NCBI RefSeq assembly: GCF_001984215.1
Contig: NZ_CP019420.1
Span: 5,022,001-5,086,000, forward strand
Reading direction: 5' to 3'
From: Mycobacterium sp. MS1601
GTDB taxonomy: Bacteria; Actinomycetota; Actinomycetes; Mycobacteriales; Mycobacteriaceae
DNA length: 64,000 bases
The notes below the pieces were generated by a model, which did no database searches, was not told the DNA's origin, and was given only the letters and a program-made list of their open reading frames with translations. Both the position numbers and the translations under genes were made by a program. How positions within the stretch are numbered: position 1 is the first letter of the stretch; each line of letters begins with the position of its first letter. Shown here piece after piece: positions 26,087 through 35,308 of the stretch.

Positions 26087-27328
26087 CCGCCGGCCGGTGA
26101 GATACCAGGTGCGCATCACTCCCTTGCCCTTGATCGCGACGCTGCCGCGCTCTTCGAGCACGAAGTCGTCCTTGAGGCGTTGGTAGATGTCTTCGGGCAC
26201 CTGGATGCGGCCCACCTGATCGGTGGTCTCCATTCGCGAAGCGACGTTCACCGCGTCACCCCACACGTCGTAGAAGAAGCGTCGGGAGCCGACCACGCCG
26301 GCCACCACCGGGCCCGCAGCCAAACCGATGCGCATCGGTACATCCCTGCCCAGCGGGTCGGTGAGGCCAGTTGCGGCGCAGGACATGTCGAGTGCCAGAT
26401 CGGCCAGCGCCTGCACATGGTCGGCCCGCGGAACAGGGATTCCGCTGACCACCATGTAGGAGTCGCCGGTGGTCTTGACCTTCTCCAGGCAGTGCTGTTC
26501 CACCAAGGTGTCGAATGCGCTGTAGATGCGGTCGAGGAAGGCCACCAGATCGCACGGCGGTGTATCGGCGGCCCGCTCGGTGAATCCGGCGATGTCGGCG
26601 AACAGGATCGACGCATCGTCATAGCGGTCGGCGATGATCTTGTGGTCGGGATCCTTGAGGCGGTCGGCGATGCTGGCGGGCAGGATGTTGGCCAACAGTT
26701 GCTCGGAGCGTTCGTACTCCATTTCCATCGCGGCCTCCGCGCGCGCGATCTCGCGAAGGGCGTACCACACCGTCGCGAACGCCAACACGCACGAGGACAC
26801 CACGGAGGTCACGAATCCGACCTGCAGCGGCCACAGCGGTTGATTGCCGACGTTGTCCGGGACCAGGATCTCCAAGAGCACCACCAACAGCGCGCCCAGC
26901 CCGGCCAGTACTCCGGCCAGCGCAATTCGTTCGATGCCGAGAATCAGCACCAGCACCGACGCCGCGGTCAGGTAGTAGAACTGCAGTCCGGAGGCGGTGC
27001 CGACGTTCCAGGTGATGAAGAAGATCGAGCCGTAGGCCACCACGGTGAACGTCAGCGGCGCCACCAGGTCGCCGAATGGGCGCAGCAGGGGGATGGCCAG
27101 GAACGCCAATCCGGTCGAGATGTTGATGACGCCGATCTGCCACATGCCGTAGCCGCTGAACACCTGCCAGATGCCGAATCCGCCGCTGACCGTGGCCGCG
27201 ATCCAGGTGGTGATTTTCAGTACCCGGAAGCGGCGGGCGGCGCTGTCGGCGTAATGGGCGCTGCGTGCCGGCACGCAGGGGTGGGCGTGGCGGAACCGAC
27301 CGTCACCCAGCCGTCCCATGGTCACCAC
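26057..27328 (-). CDS. cya: six-helix membrane adenylate cyclase (Rv1625c-type)
   Basis: Makes cAMP from ATP at the inner face of the membrane. The 423-aa protein has six N-terminal helices, a coiled-coil linker (ARAEAAMEMEYERSEQLL) and one class III catalytic domain, so it must act as a homodimer. Metal-binding Asp residues are in FADIAGFT and TTGDSYM, the adenine-selecting Lys in EKVKTTG and Asp in YDVWGDAVN, and the transition-state Asn and Arg in NVASRM, all as in M. tuberculosis Rv1625c. The position next to pdtaR in other mycobacteria is interrupted here by the inserted element. Confidence 0.93.
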   Translation of the reverse strand: MVTMGRLGDGRFRHAHPCVPARSAHYADSAARRFRVLKITTWIAATVSGGFGIWQVFSGYGMWQIGVINISTGLAFLAIPLLRPFGDLVAPLTFTVVAYGSIFFITWNVGTASGLQFYYLTAASVLVLILGIERIALAGVLAGLGALLVVLLEILVPDNVGNQPLWPLQVGFVTSVVSSCVLAFATVWYALREIARAEAAMEMEYERSEQLLANILPASIADRLKDPDHKIIADRYDDASILFADIAGFTERAADTPPCDLVAFLDRIYSAFDTLVEQHCLEKVKTTGDSYMVVSGIPVPRADHVQALADLALDMSCAATGLTDPLGRDVPMRIGLAAGPVVAGVVGSRRFFYDVWGDAVNVASRMETTDQVGRIQVPEDIYQRLKDDFVLEERGSVAIKGKGVMRTWYLTGRRSVQVQAPIG

Positions 27329-27378
27329 CAGCGCAGCGTATCTCGCAATGCTGCTGGTGAGGGCGGACTCAGCCGAGC

Positions 27379-27990
27379 TCAGGCGCTGGCGGACACCATG
27401 GCGACGGTGTGGGTGACCACCGCTTCCAGATCATCACCCAGATTGCCTGACAACCACTGCTGCGCCAGCTCGGCCATGGCGCCGGTGTACAGCGCTGCTG
27501 CCACCTGGGTGGCCACCACGTCATCGCCGGGGTGCTTCTGTTCACGTTCGCTGAGTACAAGCTGGCGAAGGTTCTCCTGGGCGATGGCGCGCCGTGCCAC
27601 CAGCACAGGGTTGGCCCGGGCCTCGGTGAACAGCACCCGGCCGCGACGCGGGTCGGCCGAGCTGAACCCGAGCACGGTGCGGATGCCGGCCCGCAACCGG
27701 TCGAGGTCGTCGCCGCCCTCGTTGTTGGTGGCGGTGATGGCCGACTCGACTTCACCGGCCAGGCCCGCAGCAACGACGTCGTAGACCGCCCCCAGCAATT
27801 CGTCGGTGTCGGCGAAGCTCTCATAGAAGTAGCGGGTGTTCAGCGAACACTCGCGGCACACCGACCGCACCGACACCGCGCTTTCGCCCTCGTCGCCGAA
27901 CAACGCGAACGCGGCGGCAACCAACAGTCCGCGGCGCTCGATGCGGCGGTCGGTCAGCGGAACTCCCGCCCACCTGGTGGGGCTCGTCAC
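27379..27990 (-). CDS. TetR-family transcriptional regulator
   Basis: A 203-aa regulator. The helix-turn-helix spans about residues 17-63: RRGLLVAAAFALFGDEG, then VSVRSVCRECSLNTRYFYESF. The remainder is all-helical ligand-binding domain with no recognisable pocket. It is upstream of the cyclase gene on the same strand with 50 bp between, and divergent (64 bp) from the MpaB-type oxygenase, which is the likeliest target. I saw no clear operator palindrome in that short gap. Confidence 0.88.
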   Translation of the reverse strand: MTSPTRWAGVPLTDRRIERRGLLVAAAFALFGDEGESAVSVRSVCRECSLNTRYFYESFADTDELLGAVYDVVAAGLAGEVESAITATNNEGGDDLDRLRAGIRTVLGFSSADPRRGRVLFTEARANPVLVARRAIAQENLRQLVLSEREQKHPGDDVVATQVAAALYTGAMAELAQQWLSGNLGDDLEAVVTHTVAMVSASA

Positions 27991-28054
27991 CGGTACATCC
28001 TAGCCGCGCAAAGATCTGGGCACGGGCGTATCCAGAAGAGTAACCTCGTCGGGT

Positions 28055-29095
28055 ATGCAACTTCTGCCGCCGTTGCCCCACCAGATGATCCAACGGCGAT
28101 TCCTGCGGTTCTACGACCACGAGATCCGCCGCCGCTACTTCCGGGGTGTCGATTTCGCCGAGCCGGCCGGTGACCCGGGTTGGTTCGGGCCGGGAAGTGC
28201 GGTCTGGCACGTCCACTCCCACATGCCGGCCCTGGTCCTCGGCCTGCAGGCGGCCGCCTACCTCGAGCGGTTCGACCCGTCGATCTTCTGGATGGGTGTC
28301 GACCACTCGCGGATGCCGGAAAGAGACGTCGACGGCGTGGCCACCGGACGGATGGACCCCGAGGGTGCGATGGTTCGCCTGGGACATTCGGTGTCGTTTT
28401 TCACCGGCACCGCATACGGGTCGACGGAGACCGCCGAGCGGCTGGCCAACACCGTGCGGGCCATGCACCACACCGTCAAAGGGACCCGTCCCGACGGGCT
28501 GGCCTATGACGCCGACGACCCTGACTGGCTGCGCTGGAACTACGCCACAGTGGTGTGGGGGATCGCCACCGCGCACGAGTACTACCATCCGAAACCGTTG
28601 CGCGGTAAGAGAATTGATCGGTATTACCGAGAGTTCGTCAAGGTCGGTCACGCCCTCGGCGGTACCGGTTTGCCGGAGACCAAAGCCGAGACGCTGGAGT
28701 GTCTGCAGTCCTATCTGCCCAAGCTGGCGCTGACCTACGGTGCGGCCATGTTCACCGGACCGAACATCAGCGGTGGCGACCTGGGTCCGCCCGGAGGAGA
28801 GGTGATCGACTGGGCCATTCGCGACATGCTGCCCAGTTGGGCTGCCGCCATGGTGATGCACCGCGACCCCAATCCGATCGAGCGCCTGGCCCGCCAGGCC
28901 GCGGTGTGGACGATGGTCAACGGCATCCATACGGCCATGGGTCCGCTGCCGGAGTTCGGCGCGGCGTGCAAGCGGATGAAGGGCTACATCGTCGACCCGA
29001 CCTCACCCACCTACGTACCGGGCAGCGATCCGGAGCGCACGCGTGAGGTCGCCGAGCAAATGTGTGAGGCTGTGCCGGCCTCACAGCGTCAGTAA
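28055..29095 (+). CDS. oxygenase MpaB family protein (DUF2236)
   Basis: A 346-aa protein of the family that includes fungal MpaB and latex-clearing protein, heme-dependent oxygenases. The N-terminal motif is FGPGSAVWHVHSHMPALVLGL, and the central conserved part includes WNYATVVWGIATAHEYY, with the histidine that usually binds heme. The ATG at 28055 is likely. Mycobacteria carry many paralogues of unknown substrate. It is divergent from the TetR gene, which may control it. Confidence 0.85.
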   Translation: MQLLPPLPHQMIQRRFLRFYDHEIRRRYFRGVDFAEPAGDPGWFGPGSAVWHVHSHMPALVLGLQAAAYLERFDPSIFWMGVDHSRMPERDVDGVATGRMDPEGAMVRLGHSVSFFTGTAYGSTETAERLANTVRAMHHTVKGTRPDGLAYDADDPDWLRWNYATVVWGIATAHEYYHPKPLRGKRIDRYYREFVKVGHALGGTGLPETKAETLECLQSYLPKLALTYGAAMFTGPNISGGDLGPPGGEVIDWAIRDMLPSWAAAMVMHRDPNPIERLARQAAVWTMVNGIHTAMGPLPEFGAACKRMKGYIVDPTSPTYVPGSDPERTREVAEQMCEAVPASQRQ

Positions 29096-29168
29096 CGAAT
29101 CCGTCAAATACTTCCCCGAGCCGCTAGGGTTTGCTTGCCGACCGGTGTTTCGAGTGGGGAGTCCAGTG

Positions 29169-31880
29169 GTGTCGAAGCGGTCCAGTCCTGCTGTTTTGAT
29201 GCCGAGCAGTGCCTTGACGGGTATGCGCAGAGGCGTTGCGGTGGCCTTCGCTGCCGGCCTGGTGGCGGCGGCGCCGGGCATTGCCGCGGCCGAGACCGAG
29301 GCTGATTCCAGCCCGTCCACCGCAGCTGATGCCGCCAGCGCGGAACCGGCACCCGAGCCCGCGTCGACATCGCCGGAGGACTCTGCCGCCGAGGATTCCG
29401 ACGACCCCGCACCGCAGGAGCCCGAGGACGTCGACCCAGCCGACGAGGAGGAAGAGCTCCCGGCTGAGGCCGACGTCGACCTCGACGAGGGCCCGGAACC
29501 CGACACGTCCTCACGGCGCTCGAGTCAGCACTCCTCTGACGAGCCGGAGACCGACGAGCCGGAGACCGACGAGACGTCCGAGGCCGCGGCTACCGAGGAC
29601 GCGGCTACCGAGGACGACGAGCCCACGGGTACAGCCGAGACCGAAACCGAAACGCCCCAGTCCGAACTCACCCCGGACATCGACACACTGGCCGTCCCGG
29701 ACACCATCACCGCTGTCCTCGACGAGCCGGCACCCACCACGGTGAGGCGGCCCGTCAACGTCGCCTCCATGGTCACCGACGCGCTGACCTGGGTGGGGCT
29801 GGGGCACCTGTCCAAGGACCTGCCGATTCCCGCGCTGCCGGTGCCGCGACTGCTGGAGATGATGTGGGTGGGTCTGCGCCAGACCCAGAACGCGTGGAAC
29901 AACCAGCGCCCGACCGCTAGCCCGACCGTGAGCCTGGGGGACGACGGGGTGGTGCGCGGTGACCTGAACGCGGTCGACTTCGACGACACGAACCTGACCT
30001 ACACCGTCGTCACGCCCGCGCGTTTCGGCACCGTGACAATTGCCGCCGACGGCACCTTCACCTACACCCCGCGCCCCGGGCTCACCGGAATCAGCGACCG
30101 CTTCACCATCACGATCGACGACGCCGCGGGCAATCCGCCGCGAATCCACGGACTCGGTGAACTGCTGGGCCTCAACGGGCCCACGTCGGCGACGATCTCC
30201 GTCGATGTCGCCAGCACGACGAACATCAGCAGCACCGCTGTCACCCGGCCCGACGCGGTCACGGTGCAGATGGACACCAGCGGGCGTATCTCGGTCATCG
30301 ACGGCACGTTCACCGATGCCCAGGTGCGCGACGCGGCCGACGCGGCGCAGTTCCTCAACACCTTCGCCCCGGTGCTCGGCGCTCAAAGTGGTTTCGCCAC
30401 AGCAGATTTGATCACAGTGCAGCGATTCTCAGCGGCCACCGGCGCCACCGAGGAGTACTACCGGCTGCACCCGAGCGTCGACGGTCTCGAGGTACTGGGC
30501 AGCGAGATCGTCCTGGTGACCGACGGCGCGGGCACCGTCACCGGATTGTTCAACTACTACAACACCGGTCTGGCCGACGTCGACACCACCGCTGAACTGG
30601 CCGACAGTTCGGCCGCGGCCACCCTCGCCGCGGTTCGGCTCCTGAAATCGGCGGGGTTGCAACCCACCGACACGGCTGTGGCGCGGGTGTTGCGTTCCAC
30701 CACCGTCGAGACCGAACTGGTGATCCTGGCGCTTGACCGTGATGTGGCGCCGACACTGACTTGGCGGGTCAGCCTGCTCCCGACCGCGAGCGCGGGCCAA
30801 GCCGCCGCCGGTGCCATCTACTACGTCAACGCCAACGGCGCCGATGTCGGCACTGTCACGGCCGGCGCGTCGTCGGTGCAGGCGGCCAGCACCATCGCCC
30901 GCGACGCCCTCGGTGTCAGCCGCCAGATCAATGTCGAAGCGGCGAAGTGGTGGTACTTCTTCGACAGCACCAAGTTGGTGGACACCACGCGCAAGATCTC
31001 CACCTACGTCACGACGTTCGGTCTGTTCGGGTTGGGCATGCCGCAGACCCCTGGCGCCATCGTCATCCGGTCGCCGCTGTGGGGCTGGAACGCCTCGGCC
31101 ATCTCCGCGCACGCCAACGTGGCCGCGTCCTACGACTACTACCTGGCGGTGTTGGCCAGGCAAGGTCTGGACGGCGACGGCGGAACCGTCGTGACGACGG
31201 TGGGATACAACCCGCGCGACTCGATCTGGACGTACTTCGGTGGCTACGTCAACGCCTTCTGGGACCCGGTGGGTCAACAGATCGGATTCGGCGACTCAGG
31301 GCGATTCTCGGCGGCGCTGGATATCGTGGCGCACGAGTACACACATGGCGTCATCAGCCACATCGTCGCCAACGGCAACTCAGTGCTCGATCGCGGTGAA
31401 TCCGGTGCGCTCAACGAGGCCTACGCCGACATCATGGGCGTGCTGGTCGAAGGCAAGACCGGCGCGGGCCGCTGGTTGATCGGCGAGGACACCGGTATCG
31501 GCGCCATCCGCAGCCTGGCCAACCCGACCGCAGTCGGCACCGGCTACGTCGCGCACTGGAATCAGCGCTACACCGGCACCCAGGACGACGGCGGTGAGCA
31601 CTGGAACAGCACCATCTTCAGCCACGCGGCCTATCTGATGATGACCGATTCCCGGACCGCCACGGTGTCCGACGACCTGTGGGCGACGGTGTTCTACGAG
31701 TCCATGTACGGACTGGGGGCGGGTGCGAAGTTCGTCGACGGCCGGGCGGCCATCCTGGAAGCCGCCGACCCGTACTTCTCCGATGCCGAGTTGCAGGCGG
31801 TGGCCGACGCGTTCGACGCCGTGGGCATCGTGGGCGCGGCGCAGACGTTCGGTGCTGAGGTCCTGATCATCGCGGTGTGA
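29169..31880 (+). CDS. secreted M4-family (thermolysin-like) metalloprotease with acidic and Ig-like N-terminal regions
   Basis: About 903 aa from the second of two adjacent GTG codons (GGGGAG upstream). A signal peptide (MRRGVAVAFAAGLVAAA) is followed by about 160 residues rich in Glu, Asp, Pro and Thr. A VCBS/cadherin-like beta domain comes next (FGTVTIAADGTFTYTPRPG), then an FTP/PepSY-like propeptide. The catalytic domain has HEYTH (His722, Glu723, His726), the third zinc ligand Glu750 in GALNEAYAD and the second active-site His in GGEHWNS. The HExxH-to-Glu spacing is four longer than in thermolysin. Last gene before the att site. Confidence 0.87.
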   Translation: MSKRSSPAVLMPSSALTGMRRGVAVAFAAGLVAAAPGIAAAETEADSSPSTAADAASAEPAPEPASTSPEDSAAEDSDDPAPQEPEDVDPADEEEELPAEADVDLDEGPEPDTSSRRSSQHSSDEPETDEPETDETSEAAATEDAATEDDEPTGTAETETETPQSELTPDIDTLAVPDTITAVLDEPAPTTVRRPVNVASMVTDALTWVGLGHLSKDLPIPALPVPRLLEMMWVGLRQTQNAWNNQRPTASPTVSLGDDGVVRGDLNAVDFDDTNLTYTVVTPARFGTVTIAADGTFTYTPRPGLTGISDRFTITIDDAAGNPPRIHGLGELLGLNGPTSATISVDVASTTNISSTAVTRPDAVTVQMDTSGRISVIDGTFTDAQVRDAADAAQFLNTFAPVLGAQSGFATADLITVQRFSAATGATEEYYRLHPSVDGLEVLGSEIVLVTDGAGTVTGLFNYYNTGLADVDTTAELADSSAAATLAAVRLLKSAGLQPTDTAVARVLRSTTVETELVILALDRDVAPTLTWRVSLLPTASAGQAAAGAIYYVNANGADVGTVTAGASSVQAASTIARDALGVSRQINVEAAKWWYFFDSTKLVDTTRKISTYVTTFGLFGLGMPQTPGAIVIRSPLWGWNASAISAHANVAASYDYYLAVLARQGLDGDGGTVVTTVGYNPRDSIWTYFGGYVNAFWDPVGQQIGFGDSGRFSAALDIVAHEYTHGVISHIVANGNSVLDRGESGALNEAYADIMGVLVEGKTGAGRWLIGEDTGIGAIRSLANPTAVGTGYVAHWNQRYTGTQDDGGEHWNSTIFSHAAYLMMTDSRTATVSDDLWATVFYESMYGLGAGAKFVDGRAAILEAADPYFSDAELQAVADAFDAVGIVGAAQTFGAEVLIIAV

Positions 31881-31890
31881 TCGGGGAAGG

Positions 31891-31916
31891 GGTGCCCTCG
31901 GTGAGATTCGAACTCA
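31891..31916. repeat. left attachment site (attL core), relic of tRNA 3' end
   Basis: GGTGCCCTCGGTGAGATTCG followed by AACTCA is identical, base for base, to 46065-46090 inside the intact tRNA gene. The match stops at both flanks. It begins 10 bases after the protease stop. Confidence 0.9.
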
Positions 31917-32020
31917 AAGGTTGAGTTGCCGCGGACCTCGGCGGATTCTGCGAAATGCCCACTGACGTGCGCGTGAATGCCTAGTGGAGGTAAACAGCGA
32001 TTAGGGCAGATAAACGCAGA

Positions 32021-32040
32021 ATGTAGTCAGGATGTAGTCA
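32021..32040. repeat. paired 9-bp repeats, candidate integrase arm site (left)
   Basis: ATGTAGTCA occurs at 32021-32029 and 32032-32040, eleven bases apart. The same pair in the same phase is at 45973-45992 by the other end. It lies about 105 bp inside the left att core. Confidence 0.7.
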
Positions 32041-32137
32041 CGTCGCTCAAGCGTTCGGGAGTTGGTTCCTCCGCCGTGTGAGGGTTGACGTCGTGGTGCG
32101 CGCACAGCAATGGTCGCCTGCATCTAGGCTCCGTTAG

Positions 32138-33243
32138 GTGTCAATAGAGTCCAGTGACGGCAGATACGTCGACGAGAGTATCGATGACGTAGACGAAACC
32201 GATGCAGTTGCCCCCAACGCCAGCCCGGTCACTTATTTCGGAACCGAGTTCGACGTCCACGGACTGGTGCGCAGGTACAACGAGAAGGCGATCGTTGTGC
32301 CAACGTTCGATCCTGAGGAGTCGCTCCCCGACCCCAACGCTCAAGCTTTCCAGCGAGGTCGGGTGTGGCGTCGACCGCAACAAGACCGTTTCCTTGAATC
32401 CCTCTTACTTGGATTCCCTGTACCTGGCATTTTCCTCGTGGAGCAGCCCGGCAAGAAATATCTGGTGCTCGACGGGCAGCAACGACTCACGACGCTTGCG
32501 TCTTTCTATGGCGGAAAGTTCCGGCTGGAGACGGTTGACTCAGCGCTGAAGGGCCTGACGTATGACACGTTGCCTGGCGATCTTCGTCGTACGCTGGATG
32601 ACACGTTCATCCAAGCCATCATCATTCGCGCGCCGCAAAGCGTCCAAGATTACGAGAGCGTTTATCAGATATTCGAACGCTTGAATTCGGGGGCACAAAT
32701 CTGACGCCGCACGAGATTCGTGTCGCGCTGTACGGCGGCGCCCTAGTTGAAACTATCCGTGACCTGAATAACGACGAAAGCTGGCGCGAGCTGTATGGTC
32801 GACGAAGTGACCGCCTGAAAGATCAAGAGCTGATACTTCGCATCATTGCTCTTTATACGAGTGCAGACCGCTATTACTCTCCTTTGAAGACTTTCCTGAA
32901 TGACTTTCTGGGGGAACACCGAAACGGCGAAGGTATGGATCTAGGCGCGGTGTCGGCGGTTTTCAGGGCAGCGGCAGCGACACTTAATTACACGATAGGC
33001 CGCCGCGCCTTTAGACTGCGAACCCAGGTTAACGCAGCGATTCTCGACTCTGTTTTCGTAGCGACCATGGGACAGATCACCAGGTCGCCTGCGGGCGCGA
33101 TCGACAGGGGAGAATGGGAGAGAGCCTACGAAAGGCTTCTTTCCAACAGCAGGTTCATAGACGCGGTGACCAAAGCGACCGCGAACGAAGAGTCAGTATA
33201 CGTACGTCTCAACGAAGCGCGTGAAGCCTTTGCAGGGCTATGA
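32138..33243 (+). CDS. DUF262 domain protein (GmrS/ParB-like), split by a -1 frameshift at a G5 run
   Basis: The first frame (32138-32704) encodes 188 aa ending FERLNSGAQI; the second (to 33243) continues LTPHEIRVALYGG. Slipping back one base on the G run 32689-32693 joins them as NSGGTNLTPHEIR, exactly the DUF262 consensus, giving about 368 aa. The N-terminal core FQRGRVWRRPQQDRFLESLL and D112-GQQR motif are those of the ParB/Srx-like fold in GmrSD-type modification-dependent nucleases. Either a one-base deletion in a homopolymer (pseudogene or read error) or programmed frameshifting. The base composition is visibly less GC-rich than the chromosome. It is coupled (ATGA) to the HEPN gene. Confidence 0.75.
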
Positions 33244-33743
33244 ACAGCCGCAGATACGTCGACAGGCGAGCGGCAGTGGCAGCCCGATTGAAGGAGATCG
33301 AAGAGATAATTTTGTACGCGGATGCGGAGGAGGACCTGATTGTCAAAGACTATCTCCACACGCTCGCCGTGATTCGCCTTAGTGGGTTCATCGAGAAAAG
33401 TGTTGAACACATGGTGAACGGTTTTTTAGAAGAGCATTCATCGCACAGAGTTCTTCGGTATGGCCAACGCCAAGCGGCGCGAATCAACAATCTCAACCCC
33501 GCGAAACTGGAGCAACTCGTCGGTAGCTTCGACCAAGGCTGGGAAGTTGAGTTACGCGAGTTCTTAGCAGAAGACGAGAATCGTCAGTCCTTGGGCAACT
33601 TGATTGGGGCTCGTCATACCCTCGCGCATGGCGGAAGCACGTCAGTTTCCAGCGCGCTGTTGCGCGGTTATCAGAAAATCGCTGAGGAAGTCATTTACTT
33701 CTTGCTCGACCGGTTTCTCCCGTTGCCTGGCCCGAGGCAGTAG
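33240..33743 (+). CDS. HEPN-domain putative RNase (RiboL-PSP-HEPN type)
   Basis: A 167-aa all-helical protein. The sequence GARHTLAHGGS has Arg125-x4-His130, the R-x4-6-H active motif of HEPN ribonucleases, and the early part (VIRLSGFIEKSVEHMVNGFL) fits the RiboL-PSP-HEPN family. Such proteins often sit beside DUF262 proteins in defence islands, where HEPN would cut RNA when triggered. The start overlaps the DUF262 stop (ATGA). GC is low, as in its partner. A role as phage-defence effector or toxin is inference; no antitoxin-like gene is adjacent. Confidence 0.72.
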   Translation: MNSRRYVDRRAAVAARLKEIEEIILYADAEEDLIVKDYLHTLAVIRLSGFIEKSVEHMVNGFLEEHSSHRVLRYGQRQAARINNLNPAKLEQLVGSFDQGWEVELREFLAEDENRQSLGNLIGARHTLAHGGSTSVSSALLRGYQKIAEEVIYFLLDRFLPLPGPRQ

Positions 33744-33776
33744 GTGCTCTGCTCCCGCAGTAACTGCTTGAGAACG

Positions 33777-34298
33777 TCAATCATGTCTGACCGTGCCCAC
33801 GGTGAACGATCCGGGAGAACTACCTGCGCGGATCATGGCCAGGCTCAGGCTCCCTGGGCCGCCGTTGTCGCCCTCTGGCAATCCGAGGGCGGCGCAAACG
33901 TCGGCGTGGCTGGCGCTGCCTGCGAAGTAGAGTGTCTTCGCCAGTTCCTTGACCGCCGGCCAGCAGCGCTCGAGTAGGGGTGCGACGTGGCCGCCCTGGT
34001 GCCAGCCACCGGCGGCGCAGAGGGATTGGTCGTCGGAGCCGTTGCGGGCGAAGGATCGGCGCATGTCGGCAGGGGTTGGCGTTCGGCCCATCGTCCACCG
34101 CGTCTCAGCCCAGGGTCCGGCGAAGGTGACCGCGGATCGGGTGCCGGCGGCCAGGTCGACATATTCGGTGCGGGGGTGCTGGTCGTCCAGGATCACGGTG
34201 TCGACCCGGCCGCCGAGGACGACGGCGGCGATGGCGTGGCCCGCCTCGTGTGTGGATGCTGCGAGGCGGTCGAGTTCGGCCGCGGTGAACGTGGGCAA
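33777..34298 (-). CDS. HEAGH-motif putative metallopeptidase-like phage protein
   Basis: A 173-aa protein with STHEAGHAIAAVVLGG, an HExxH zinc motif of the kind seen in M41/M50-type peptidases, near residue 17. No second zinc ligand can be fixed and no membrane helix is present, so catalysis is uncertain. Starts with TTG at 34298 behind GGAGG. Small HEAGH proteins occur in actinobacterial prophages and islands. It is the last gene of the minus-strand series of the element and is convergent with the HEPN gene; a hairpin separates it from the capsid-like gene. Confidence 0.6.
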   Translation of the reverse strand: MPTFTAAELDRLAASTHEAGHAIAAVVLGGRVDTVILDDQHPRTEYVDLAAGTRSAVTFAGPWAETRWTMGRTPTPADMRRSFARNGSDDQSLCAAGGWHQGGHVAPLLERCWPAVKELAKTLYFAGSASHADVCAALGLPEGDNGGPGSLSLAMIRAGSSPGSFTVGTVRHD

Positions 34299-34350
34299 GG
34301 TGACCGCCTCCTGCTATCTCTGTGGTGCTGGTGTTCGACGTGTTGGTGGT

Positions 34351-34397
34351 CCTGGTGGGCGGTGGCGGTACACAACGCGGTCCCACCGCCCACCAGG
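34351..34397 (-). terminator. 15-bp perfect hairpin between capsid-like and HEAGH genes
   Basis: Arms CCTGGTGGGCGGTGG (34351-34365) and CCACCGCCCACCAGG (34383-34397) pair fully around a 17-base loop. A second inverted repeat, GAGGGACCG/CGGTCCCTC, lies at 34425-34433 and 34460-34468. Either could end or attenuate transcription after the capsid-like gene. Confidence 0.5.
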
Positions 34398-34489
34398 TCC
34401 GTTCCCTGCATCCGTGGCCGGCGAGAGGGACCGAGAACAACGCCTCACCGTTGGGGTCCCGGTCCCTCACGTCGGCCATGGATGACGGT

Positions 34490-35308
34490 CTATGGGGTGA
34501 TCACCGCGGCGCCGACGACGTTCTCGTATCCGATCACGCTGGAGCGTTCAGCGATGGCGATGAACTGGTTGTGGGTGTGCTGCATCGACTCCCGGACCTC
34601 GATCTCGTCTCGCCACCCGTACGTCGGACTGGTGCCAATGATCCTGTCGCCCAACGTGTCCGCATAGCCGGCGCCGAACACCCATCGATAGCCTCCCGGC
34701 GTGCGTAGAGTCGGGCCGTCGCGGACTACCAGGCGCGCGTGCTCAGCAAGAGCCAACAGGCTGACTCGGGCGTGCACCAGGCCGGCGGTACCGGTGGCGG
34801 CGAACTCCTGTTCCAGGTGTCCCACTGCCCTCACCAGATCTGCCGCGCTGGCCGGGGTCGGTGCGTCGGTCAGCATTCGGCTTGCGAACTCGATCTCGAC
34901 CGCCACGGGTTCGCTGAGTGCGAAGGTCTCCCGAGCGCGTTCGATGACCTGGCCGCGGTCGAACTCGGAGAGGTTGCCGCACTCCTGCAGCCGGTCGAAC
35001 GCCCAAGCGGTCACCGCGGTGTATGGGGCCGGGTCGGCGTCTTCGATGGGTGGGCCGGTCTTCACGTCGTCGGGGTCCAGGTCGTCAGGCGATGCACACC
35101 AATCGGCGTCCCACACCCCGAAGGTGCCGGGTTGGTTGACCAGTCGGCGCCGGAACTGGACGCCGGCCGGCAGCCAGCGCCGCGCGGCATCGCCGCTGAT
35201 CTCTTCGATCCAGGTGGTGGCCACGTCCAGCCCGTACGGCCAGGCGGCGGGCAGTGCGGGCGGGGTGAATTCGACCGGGGGCAGACCGGTGATGACGGGG
35301 GCGCTCAT
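34490..35308 (-). CDS. putative phage capsid-like structural protein
   Basis: A 272-aa protein from ATG 35308 (longer frame upstream rejected). The layout resembles a family of actinophage major-capsid-like proteins: N-terminal PALPAAWPYGL, a middle region YTAVTAWAFDRLQECG followed by long helix RGQVIERARETFAL, then TAGLVHARVSLLALAEHA, and the C-terminal segment LRTPGGYRWVFGAGYAD with AERSSVIGYENVVGAAV. I recognise the pattern but cannot confirm the fold without a search. Start overlaps the stop of the upstream 244-aa gene or lies against it (ATGA), as expected in a head-gene operon. Confidence 0.45.
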   Translation of the reverse strand: MSAPVITGLPPVEFTPPALPAAWPYGLDVATTWIEEISGDAARRWLPAGVQFRRRLVNQPGTFGVWDADWCASPDDLDPDDVKTGPPIEDADPAPYTAVTAWAFDRLQECGNLSEFDRGQVIERARETFALSEPVAVEIEFASRMLTDAPTPASAADLVRAVGHLEQEFAATGTAGLVHARVSLLALAEHARLVVRDGPTLRTPGGYRWVFGAGYADTLGDRIIGTSPTYGWRDEIEVRESMQHTHNQFIAIAERSSVIGYENVVGAAVITP

